DNA of 64,000 bases from UBA1563 sp041667115 (lineage in GTDB: Bacteria; Bacteroidota; Ignavibacteria; Ignavibacteriales; Ignavibacteriaceae). The stretch lies in assembly GCA_041667115.1 (NCBI GenBank), contig JBAYFO010000006.1, forward strand, positions 1-64,000, given 5' to 3'. Position 1 is the stretch's first letter. Each line of letters begins with the position of its first letter. The position numbers and the translations under genes were made by a program. Below, piece by piece: positions 52,397 through 59,784 of this stretch. Below the pieces are notes generated by a model. It saw only the letters and a program-made list of their open reading frames with translations, did no database searches and was not told the DNA's origin.

Positions 52397-53052
52397 TGGA
52401 AAAAGATAAAATATTACTCGTTGAGGATGAAAAAGATACTCGATTCATTCTTGAAAGACTCCTTACCAAGAATAATTACGAAGTGCTTTCGGCTACCGAT
52501 GGGTCTGAAGCGCTTAAACTTTTAAAAGATTATCCCCCAAAAGTTATCCTGGCAGATTGGACTATGCCGGTTATGGATGGTATTGAACTTTGTAAAATTT
52601 TAAAGAAAGACGAAAAGTATAAAACTATTTATTTCATTGTCTTGACCGCAAGAGCTTCACTAAAAGATCGGGTTACAGGCTTGGATATTGGGGCGGATGA
52701 TTTTCTGGTTAAACCGATTGAAAACCAGGAACTGCTTGCACGGATAAGGTCGGGAGTGAGAATTTTTAATCTGCAAAACGACTTAAAAAATCTTGAACAC
52801 AATAAAGCGATTATAGAAATGGCTTGTACGATTGGGCATAAGATCAACAATCCTCTTAGCAGTTTATTAATCTCTGTCAAAAATATTGAAGCCGAATTAT
52901 TGGAGTTGCATCAGAACGCCTTTACCGAAGATTTAATGATTATCTCTCAGTCCATCGACAGGATTAAAACGTTAACAGAGAGTTTAACGAACATTCAAAA
53001 TCCTTCGATCATTGATTATTCTTCAGGCAGTAAAATGATTGATATAAAATAA
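52396..53052 (+). CDS. Receiver fused to a DHp-like histidine domain without ATPase domain
   Basis: The 218-residue protein has a receiver (ILLVEDEKDTRFILE; D54 in LADWTMP; K106 in LVKPI) and then two long helices carrying H148 in MACTIGHKINNPLSSLLISV. This is the phospho-acceptor H-box of a histidine kinase. There is no N-box or G-box sequence: the protein ends 70 residues after the histidine. It therefore cannot phosphorylate itself and may act as a phosphotransfer module (Spo0B-like in principle) or as a dimeric response regulator. It is the last gene of the long flagellar unit, 1 nt overlap with the receiver before it. Confidence 0.85.
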   Translation: MEKDKILLVEDEKDTRFILERLLTKNNYEVLSATDGSEALKLLKDYPPKVILADWTMPVMDGIELCKILKKDEKYKTIYFIVLTARASLKDRVTGLDIGADDFLVKPIENQELLARIRSGVRIFNLQNDLKNLEHNKAIIEMACTIGHKINNPLSSLLISVKNIEAELLELHQNAFTEDLMIISQSIDRIKTLTESLTNIQNPSIIDYSSGSKMIDIK

Positions 53053-53065
53053 TTCATCCTTCCTC

Positions 53066-53100
53066 TTGAATTACGATAGATTTTTTCGATAATAAACTGA
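53066..53100 (+). promoter_or_regulatory. Sigma-28-like -10 motif before the 53111 gene
   Basis: TTCGATAA lies at 53085-53092 and is followed by TAAACTGA. The 14-nt stretch CGATAATAAACTGA (53087-53100) recurs exactly at 55904-55917. At the -35 position only TTGA is seen, 15 nt upstream. The ATG follows the motif by 18 nt, which leaves a very short leader. Confidence 0.35.
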
Positions 53101-53110
53101 AGGAATCTAT

Positions 53111-53779
53111 ATGTTAGAAAAAATCACAAATATTAACTTAAAATCGGAGTTTTTTAACGGAAAAAAAGCTGTTTCAGCATATAAAAATTCGTCAAGAAAC
53201 AACATCTTAAGAAACGATTTACACGATTCGGTTAATTTATCACCGGCATATCGTTTCCTTTCTCAGGTTGATTGGCAGCTTAAAGAGATGAAGCATTTGA
53301 CGGCCGAGAAGCTTTTTGTCGATTTTTATTTTTCCGGATATGAATTTCAAACCACACTTGATTTATCCAATCCGGCAAAACTGAACTCGTTAGAATACAA
53401 CGTTATCAAAAATGCTAACGAAAAGAATTTCGGAACAACGATAACTGCTGCAGTTTCGGTTGGTATTAATAGACAAAAAATTGAATTTTCAGACAAGTTA
53501 GATGAACTTCACGGGGTGGAAATATTTTTTTCCAGGCTCAGTTCATTAAACCTTAAAGCAGAACTTAATATTAATAATAATATCCTTTATGAGTTGTTCG
53601 ATGGAATACTCAGCATGCTTAACAAAGAATTTGATTATTTGAATAGCTGTCTTTTTACCTTTGTTGAAAAAGCACTGAACATTAAAATGTTAAATCACGG
53701 TTTTCCGCTAAACAGTTTGGGCGGTTCCGATACATTCTATAAGATAAAATTACTAAATGTGGACGTACGAAAAAAATAG
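53111..53779 (+). CDS. Unknown 222-residue protein
   Basis: The protein is hydrophilic with no signal peptide or membrane helix. The first 45 residues are Lys/Asn/Ser-rich. The rest alternates helix and strand segments (YRFLSQVDWQLKEMKHLTAE, LFVDFYFSGYEFQTTLDLS, TITAAVSVGINRQKIEFSDK, LFTFVEKALNIKML). No known domain is recognised. A GAAGGAA site precedes the ATG. It lies between the flagellar unit and the PAS kinase gene, 26 nt from the latter, and shares the kinase's direction. A motility or signalling role is only suggested by position. Confidence 0.7.
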   Translation: MLEKITNINLKSEFFNGKKAVSAYKNSSRNNILRNDLHDSVNLSPAYRFLSQVDWQLKEMKHLTAEKLFVDFYFSGYEFQTTLDLSNPAKLNSLEYNVIKNANEKNFGTTITAAVSVGINRQKIEFSDKLDELHGVEIFFSRLSSLNLKAELNINNNILYELFDGILSMLNKEFDYLNSCLFTFVEKALNIKMLNHGFPLNSLGGSDTFYKIKLLNVDVRKK

Positions 53780-53805
53780 CAAATTTATGGAAAAACTGAG
53801 ACGTT

Positions 53806-55617
53806 ATGTCACTTCCCGATATTGATACATTCCAGGAATTACCGGATTCTAAACCCCTTGTGGTTGTAGGAAAGAAAAGTGAAATTCTGTATGCAAATAA
53901 TTCGTTCCGGAAATCATTTCAGATTCAGGAAGGAAAAAGTTTTCAAGAACTAAAGTCAGAACCGAATCTTGAGAATTTATTATCGGTTTTTTCACAAAGT
54001 AATTTCAACGGATTTCATTTTGATTTGTTTTTATTCCCCGATGAGAAGCTGGAGATTAATCAGTACTATGTAGAGGTTGACAGAATTTTCATTGTGGATC
54101 AAGAATATTTTTTCCTGACGTTCCAAACCTCAAGCGAAAAACAGAAATTAGAATCCCGCATTAATGATCTCCACGATGCACTCGAGTACGGTCGCATACC
54201 TGTTATTATTACGGATGAAAACGGGAACATCAATTATGCGACAAGGATGTTCGAAAGAATTCTGAAGAATTCAATTGATGAAATTTTTTACCAGCCGATA
54301 GCCTTAGTCCTTTCAAATAATATTATTAATGCAGATTATAACGAAATAAATGAAGCCATTCATAATTTAACAACGTGGACAAAGGAAATCTCTTATTTTG
54401 AAGAAGAGAAAGGGTATGTTTTTCTCGAACTCAATTTAAATCCTGTGTATAGAGACGGTACAAATCTCTTAAATTTTATTTTAACCGCCCACGATATTAC
54501 CAGTCACATTCTTAAAAATCAGATAGCCAAAAAATCGGCAGAAAGCTTGTTAGCCATTATTAACAACATTTCCGATCTGCTGTTAATAATTAAGAATGAT
54601 GCCAACGGATGGACATTCAATAACGCAAACGAAAATTTTTATCAGACTTTTTCATTAGTGAAGAGTGAATGTCTTAACAAGCCAATTGAAAATATTTTTG
54701 AAAATACATACTTAAAAGAGATTTATGCTGCCGTTTCGAAACTAAAAAATCTAAACCTGAAATACGCGGAATTCTCTTATGACCATACAGACAAGAGAAA
54801 GTATAGCGGAAAAGTTACCGGAATTGTTTCAGATGAAGAAGAGTTTTTTATTATCAGCTTAAAGGATTTCACAGACCAACTTCTCTATGAACTTATCTTA
54901 AAAAGGGCATACGAAAAAGAAATCCATTTAAACAAATTGAAGACGGCATTCCTGGAGAATATGTCACACGAAATTAGAACTCCGTACAATGCCATACTGG
55001 GGTATTCGGAAATTATTGACGACTGTCTTCAAACCGGTGAATTTGACACTATTAAAGAGATCTCTGTTTTTGTTAAAGAAGTGCTCGATAGGGTTTTGAA
55101 TTTATTCACCAATATCGTTGAAGTTTCTCAGATAGAATCCGGAGATGTTCAAGTTGATAAAGTAGTAATCAACTGCCATGAAATCTTGAAATCAGTTTAT
55201 AATAAAAAAACTATTGCTGCCAAAGCTAAAGAGCTAGAGTTTAAATTAGAGGTAGAACAAAATGAAGTTTTACTCGCCACAGATTGGATAAAATTTGAAA
55301 AAATTATTTTTTCAATTGTTGACAACGCCATAAAATATACTGAAACGGGGAGTGTTGTAATGGGCGCCAGTTCACATGATGGTAAAATAATAATTTCTGT
55401 TTCGGATACCGGGAAAGGAATGGATATAAATTTACTCAGCCGTCTCTTTGAGCCTTTTACACAGGAAGAAGAAGGGTATGCCCGTAATTTTGAAGGCGCA
55501 GGGCTGGGGTTAACCATAGCATACGGATTAACAAAATTACTTGGCGGTGAAATGGAATTTGAAAGTTCAAAGGAAACAGGAACTAAAGTATTACTTATTT
55601 TCCCTCAATATAATTAG
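53806..55617 (+). CDS. PAS-domain sensor histidine kinase
   Basis: The 603-residue protein has no membrane segment. Three PAS-like domains can be traced (about 10-110, 120-245 with PVIITDENGNINYATRMFER, and 250-365). The DHp domain has H388 in LENMSHEIRTPYNAILGYSE, and the ATPase domain carries FSIVDNAIKYTETGSVV, VSDTGKGMDI and GAGLGLTIAYG. All catalytic motifs are intact. There is no receiver domain, so a separate regulator is needed; the orphan receivers at 52001, 52396 and 49653 are nearby candidates. The sensed signal is likely cytoplasmic. Confidence 0.92.
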   Translation: MSLPDIDTFQELPDSKPLVVVGKKSEILYANNSFRKSFQIQEGKSFQELKSEPNLENLLSVFSQSNFNGFHFDLFLFPDEKLEINQYYVEVDRIFIVDQEYFFLTFQTSSEKQKLESRINDLHDALEYGRIPVIITDENGNINYATRMFERILKNSIDEIFYQPIALVLSNNIINADYNEINEAIHNLTTWTKEISYFEEEKGYVFLELNLNPVYRDGTNLLNFILTAHDITSHILKNQIAKKSAESLLAIINNISDLLLIIKNDANGWTFNNANENFYQTFSLVKSECLNKPIENIFENTYLKEIYAAVSKLKNLNLKYAEFSYDHTDKRKYSGKVTGIVSDEEEFFIISLKDFTDQLLYELILKRAYEKEIHLNKLKTAFLENMSHEIRTPYNAILGYSEIIDDCLQTGEFDTIKEISVFVKEVLDRVLNLFTNIVEVSQIESGDVQVDKVVINCHEILKSVYNKKTIAAKAKELEFKLEVEQNEVLLATDWIKFEKIIFSIVDNAIKYTETGSVVMGASSHDGKIIISVSDTGKGMDINLLSRLFEPFTQEEEGYARNFEGAGLGLTIAYGLTKLLGGEMEFESSKETGTKVLLIFPQYN

Positions 55618-55882
55618 CAGGAACGCTCGAAATTTTTGTGTGGAGTTTCCCGGGTTTTCGGAATTGAAGAAGTTCTTTAACTCCAAGTTTGATAATTGAA
55701 ATAAATAAATGTGAGAATAAGAGAATATTTCTCGAATTCGTGCTGTTCTTTTGAGGAAAATCTTTTTCTACATGAAAAGTAATTTTGTGTTTCACCTCGA
55801 TGAAAAGTTTTTCTTCTTTTATATAAACGCTGACCAATATCATAAATTCTTTCAATCATTAAGGTTGTGTAATAAGCTCGTT

Positions 55883-55917
55883 TAGTAGAGTCAAATTATG
55901 TGCCGATAATAAACTGA
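55883..55917 (+). promoter_or_regulatory. Sigma-28-type promoter candidate with perfect -10
   Basis: GCCGATAA at 55902-55909 is an exact match to the sigma-28 -10 consensus. At the -35 position, 15 nt upstream, TAGT replaces TAAA. The motif continues as TAAACTGA and is shared over 14 nt with 53087-53100. The start codon of the next gene is 198 nt downstream, leaving a long leader that contains the hairpin described next. Confidence 0.4.
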
Positions 55918-56026
55918 TGAATTAAGGATTTTGAAATTACAAATTGAACAATATTAAGCAGTTGGTGAATAGTGCGTCGTGGATAACTCAAGAAGTGGCG
56001 GATAAGTGAAGATACTTCTTGTTTTT
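55917..56026 (+). ncRNA. Possible short RNA or leader attenuator ending in a terminator hairpin
   Basis: CAAGAAGT (55989-55996) pairs perfectly with ACTTCTTG (56014-56021) and is followed directly by TTTTT, the layout of an intrinsic terminator. No gene ends near it; the kinase stop is 370 nt upstream. With the promoter candidate at 55902 it would give an RNA of about 110 nt with three GGAT sequences, or a leader that attenuates the kinase gene at 56107. The remaining part of the gap 55618-55882 holds no credible gene. Confidence 0.35.
55989..56026 (+). terminator. Rho-independent terminator-like hairpin upstream of a kinase gene
   Basis: An 8-bp perfect stem with a 17-nt loop is followed by a run of five T. 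The stem is only moderately GC-rich, so strength is uncertain. Its position 80 nt before the ATG at 56107 is consistent with attenuation or with the end of a separate short transcript. Confidence 0.5.
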
Positions 56027-56106
56027 GCTTGTTAAAGTATGGCATGAAATTTTATCGTTTTTCCGTAAAGGCAAAACGCGAATTTTTTTAATCGATTGGA
56101 TCTTAA

Positions 56107-57387
56107 ATGGATAACAAAAACAAAATTTTCGTTCAACAAAAAATATTTGCCGAAACCTCCGGCACTACCTCTCACCAAATACAAAATAGGGGAAAGCAAA
56201 GCAACGAAAGTTTTGTCCAAAAGGAAGCTATAAACATAGCGGGTTCTCTTGTGCAAAGTGATTTTAATGCAACGTCGGTTTCTGAAGGAAACACCTTATT
56301 TGAGTACATTAATTTGAAAGAAAAACTATCAACGCTTAACAGCTACTCTTTTCTAAATTCAAAATCGTCCACTAAACACGAATGGTATAGTACAGGCTTG
56401 AGGGAAATTGCCCTAACTAACTTTCATAATGATTTATCAATTGGATTAGAACCGAACATGTTTGTGTTTGAGTCCTCGATGGAGGTTCCGTATTCCGCAT
56501 ATTACAAACGTTATCGAGAAACATTTGAAATTTCAGAAAGTGGTAGAGACATCCCCGGCGACGAAATGCAATCGATTTTCTCCCCGCTTGATCAAAACTT
56601 AGAAGAGATAGCTTGGGAATACAATAAACTTAAGGAAACATTGCTGCTTACCCAAAATGAAAATATCAGATTGAAGGAATTGAATAAGAGTAAAAACGGA
56701 TTAATTTCTATTATTTCACACGATCTAAAAAATCCTTTCGGTGCTTTATTAAATATGTCTGAATTTCTTGCTACTGACTTTGATGATATGGAGAAAGAGG
56801 AAGTTTGCGATTTTGCCAAGACCATAAATATTAGCGCTAAAATTCTCTACAAATTTTTTAATGATTTACTTGAATGGTCCAAGCTACAGAGTGATTTGGT
56901 AACCGTCCATCCTGTTGAAATTGAATTAAGCACCGCCGTCAACGATATCGTTACTCTGCTGAATATTATTGCAGTTCCAAAGGGGATAACCTTGATCAAT
57001 AAAACGACTCCCCAATTAAAGCTGAATGCTGATCTCAACATGCTTTCTTCGATTCTTAACAATTTAATTACGAATGCCATTAAGTTTACAAAGACCGGCG
57101 ATACCGTTGTTATCGAATCGGAAGAAGTTAATGGATTTGTGCGGATAACCGTTAAAGATACCGGTATTGGGATAGGCAAAAATATTTTGGAAAAAATCTT
57201 TTCCGTCGATAAACACATTACGAACAGCGGAACAGAAAACGAGATAGGCTCCGGTTTGGGTTTGGTAATCACAAAAGAGTTAATTACGCGTCAAGGTGGT
57301 AGTCTTTGGGTTGAAAGTGTCGAGGGAGAAGGAACTACTTTTTATTTTACATTACCAAAGGCAAAACTTTTTTCGGAAGTCGCATAA
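56107..57387 (+). CDS. Cytoplasmic sensor histidine kinase
   Basis: The 426 residues comprise an N-terminal region of about 170 residues without recognised domain (Asn/Ser-rich, then IALTNFHNDLSIGLEPNMF). A coiled coil follows (LEEIAWEYNKLKETLLL). The DHp domain has H205 in ISIISHDLKNPFGALLNMS and the ATPase domain carries LNNLITNAIKFTKTGDTV, KDTGIGIG and GSGLGLVITKEL. No membrane segment or receiver is present. It is transcribed toward the - strand operon, with 68 bp between the two stop codons. The long leader with a terminator-like hairpin suggests regulated expression. Confidence 0.9.
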   Translation: MDNKNKIFVQQKIFAETSGTTSHQIQNRGKQSNESFVQKEAINIAGSLVQSDFNATSVSEGNTLFEYINLKEKLSTLNSYSFLNSKSSTKHEWYSTGLREIALTNFHNDLSIGLEPNMFVFESSMEVPYSAYYKRYRETFEISESGRDIPGDEMQSIFSPLDQNLEEIAWEYNKLKETLLLTQNENIRLKELNKSKNGLISIISHDLKNPFGALLNMSEFLATDFDDMEKEEVCDFAKTINISAKILYKFFNDLLEWSKLQSDLVTVHPVEIELSTAVNDIVTLLNIIAVPKGITLINKTTPQLKLNADLNMLSSILNNLITNAIKFTKTGDTVVIESEEVNGFVRITVKDTGIGIGKNILEKIFSVDKHITNSGTENEIGSGLGLVITKELITRQGGSLWVESVEGEGTTFYFTLPKAKLFSEVA

Positions 57388-57455
57388 TCAAGAGTTCCCC
57401 CGCAAAGAGTCCGTCTTCTACATAACCCTTGCGCCAGGATTACTGGTGGAAAACA

Positions 57456-58610
57456 TCAAATCTTTTCTCTCCATGTACTGAAGATCTTAACTTTCCTCTC
57501 AACATTATTCATCTTCAAATAGCTTTGTAGTCTTGCTTTGAGTACAAGGGAAATCTCGGAACCCTTTGAAATTAAGGTTAATCCGCCTTTGTCCTTTATT
57601 GCTTCGGCGATAACCATTCCCGCTTCGATCTCTTCAATATTGATTGTAACAATGCGAAGCCCGGAATAGATGCCGGCAATTTCCGCATCGAGGGCAACCA
57701 AAATATTCGTGTCGTATTCATCAGTTTTTTCTTTCATCTTTTGAATAGCCGCTTTTTCGTCTAAGCCGGTACTTCTGAAAAAATCGTAATCGTCTAACAC
57801 TTTTAAAATTCTAGCTTCAATTGGTATTTCATCTCCTTGAGGAGTATTTTTTATTCCTTGGGTTGATTTAAATGGCAAAAGTTGATAAGAAATTATGTTC
57901 GAGATGTTTTCTAATCTTGGAATATTCGCGAGTAATGATTTCCCGATCTGCGGGTGTGACAAGTAGAGGTTTTCTTCGTCACGGGTAAGGGCTTCACCGT
58001 TTAATCTTTTTTCTAAAATATCTGAGGGAATAGCAACGCAACCGATCTTTGAAAGAAGAACCATCGTTTCAATTTCCCAAGTGTTATTCAATCCAAACCG
58101 ATAGGCAATGTTTTTTGTTAAAGTTGTTAAACGACTTGCCTGACTAAATGCTTTGGGATTAAAAACTGATAGGATATCCATGAGAAGTTTAATACTTCCC
58201 TTAAGAGTTTTTTGCAGCAATTCTTTTTCTGCTGTTATCAGCGCATGCTGATTTAGCGCGTCGTTCAGTGCGTCAACAAGAACATCATTTGGACATGGTT
58301 TTGTAAGAAGCCGAAAAATACTCCCTTTGTTTACCGCCGCAATAGCAGTATTGGTATCAGCATAACCGGTAAGCATTATTCTAACAGTATTGGGGGAATA
58401 TTTTTTAACTTCCGAAAGAAAAGTGTTTCCATCAATGCCGGGCATTTTAAAGTCAGATAGCACAACAGCAAAGGTTTCGGGTTTGGTAAAGAGTTTTAAA
58501 GCCTCAATCGGATCGCTACAAGTGGTAATATTAAATTTTATCCGCAAGGTTCTTTTATAACTAGAAAGAATATTTTCATCGTCATCAACTAAAAGAATTT
58601 TATTGTTCAT
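57456..58610 (-). CDS. Response regulator with degenerate HD-GYP domain
   Basis: The 384-residue protein has a receiver (ILLVDDDENILSSYKR; D53 in LSDFKMPGID; K104 in LLTKPCP) and a C-terminal domain of the RpfG/HD-GYP layout. In the latter the metal-binding His-Asp is replaced: active proteins have LLHDIGK, this one has LLSKIGCVAIPSDIL (Ser 187, Lys 188). The HHxxxDGxGYP stretch is also lost (IISYQLLPFKSTQG). It should not hydrolyse cyclic di-GMP and may bind it or act through protein contacts. It ends the operon started by the kinase at 63203 and overlaps the preceding gene by 11 nt. Confidence 0.85.
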   Translation of the reverse strand: MNNKILLVDDDENILSSYKRTLRIKFNITTCSDPIEALKLFTKPETFAVVLSDFKMPGIDGNTFLSEVKKYSPNTVRIMLTGYADTNTAIAAVNKGSIFRLLTKPCPNDVLVDALNDALNQHALITAEKELLQKTLKGSIKLLMDILSVFNPKAFSQASRLTTLTKNIAYRFGLNNTWEIETMVLLSKIGCVAIPSDILEKRLNGEALTRDEENLYLSHPQIGKSLLANIPRLENISNIISYQLLPFKSTQGIKNTPQGDEIPIEARILKVLDDYDFFRSTGLDEKAAIQKMKEKTDEYDTNILVALDAEIAGIYSGLRIVTINIEEIEAGMVIAEAIKDKGGLTLISKGSEISLVLKARLQSYLKMNNVERKVKIFSTWREKI

Positions 58611-59784
58611 CTTTGAAATCTCCGTTTTCGAAATTTGTACAAATATTTTTGACCAGCTTATTGTCTGGGTACAATTCCCTCAATACATAAGGATCAAATT
58701 TTTCCTGCTTCGCCAGGATATTAGCCAGGTGAACCGCAGACATGGGGGAGGCTTCAATATCTTCTGCTTTTAACGGAAGGTCATGGAAAGCGGCAATTTC
58801 CAAAATTGAAACCGGTAAACCCCACAAGCCCAGCAAGTAGGCTCCCACTTCCGAGTGCGAAGTTTCAAAAAGTTTATACTCGGCATCAACATAACTTATT
58901 TTATCCCCGGTCATACTTTTGTGAATCTTCTCGGTATAATCTTGCGTTTGCAGTAAGATCAATTTCCCGATATCATGGACAAGTCCACCCAGAAACGTAA
59001 TATCCAAAACGCTCTTCTCGTAAACCTCGGTACGAATAATTTTCCGTGCAAGTTCCCCAACTTTATAGCTATGCTGAAAAACTCTTTCGGCAAAAAATTT
59101 ATTATAGTCGTTATAGTTAAGCGACGAGAAAATTTTTACATAAAGTGCGAGGGATTTGATAGTTTCAAAACCTAGAAAACTTACGGCATAAACCGGATCA
59201 GTTATTTTTTGCGAAACTCCGAAAAAAGCTGAATTTACCAACTGCAATATTTTTGTAGTCATAGCAACATCTTTAGAAATTATTTCACCGATTCCTTTTA
59301 CAGATGCCGCAGAAGAACCTATTTCTTTTTGAAGTTTGACATAAATGTCCGGCAGTGTCGGGATGGTTGAAATTCCGGATATGAGATCTAAGATCTTTCT
59401 ATTATTTACAAAACTGCGGAGTTTGCTAATGCGTTCAATAGAATCTTTTAAAACATTCGCATCGCATGGTTTTGATAAGAATTGATGAGCGACGTTTGGT
59501 AGGTTTAGAATAGCGTCTTTTTCCGTATAACCGGAAAGAATAATTCTAACAATGTTCGGATAGAGTTCTTTTATTTGCGTGAATAGATGAAGCCCGTCTA
59601 TCTTGGGCATCCGCATATCGGAAACAACAACATCAAATTTTTCTGAAGCTAAAAGTTGTAAAGCTTCTTCACCGCTGTTACAAAAAGACATGGTCCACTC
59701 TTTACGGAAAGGGTAGAGCATCCGTTTCAATCCTTGAATAATATTTATTTCATCATCAACAAAAAGTATTTTCATTTGGGTCAT
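58600..59784 (-). CDS. Response regulator with HDOD output domain
   Basis: The 394-residue protein has an N-terminal receiver (KILFVDDEINIIQGLKRML; D56 in VSDMRMP; K107 region FLSKPCDANVL) and an HDOD domain (PTLPDIYVKLQKEI, SKDVAMTTKILQLVNSAFFG, GGLVHDIGKLILL, FHDLPLK). It joins phosphorylation to the same output fold used by the two HDOD proteins at 36099 and 36971. Its start overlaps the kinase stop (ATGA), making the kinase its likely phosphodonor. HDOD outputs have no established enzymatic activity. Confidence 0.92.
   Translation of the reverse strand: MTQMKILFVDDEINIIQGLKRMLYPFRKEWTMSFCNSGEEALQLLASEKFDVVVSDMRMPKIDGLHLFTQIKELYPNIVRIILSGYTEKDAILNLPNVAHQFLSKPCDANVLKDSIERISKLRSFVNNRKILDLISGISTIPTLPDIYVKLQKEIGSSAASVKGIGEIISKDVAMTTKILQLVNSAFFGVSQKITDPVYAVSFLGFETIKSLALYVKIFSSLNYNDYNKFFAERVFQHSYKVGELARKIIRTEVYEKSVLDITFLGGLVHDIGKLILLQTQDYTEKIHKSMTGDKISYVDAEYKLFETSHSEVGAYLLGLWGLPVSILEIAAFHDLPLKAEDIEASPMSAVHLANILAKQEKFDPYVLRELYPDNKLVKNICTNFENGDFKDEQ

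Noticed and set aside
55595..55859. Overlapping - strand ORFs of 60 and 86 residues after the PAS kinase gene
   Set aside because: No recognisable family, weak start contexts, and one runs into the end of the kinase gene.
56040..56055. TGGCATGAAATTTTAT as a further sigma-54 element before the 56107 kinase
   Set aside because: The -24 half fits but the -12 half has TTT instead of TTG, and the distance to the start codon differs from the two good cases.
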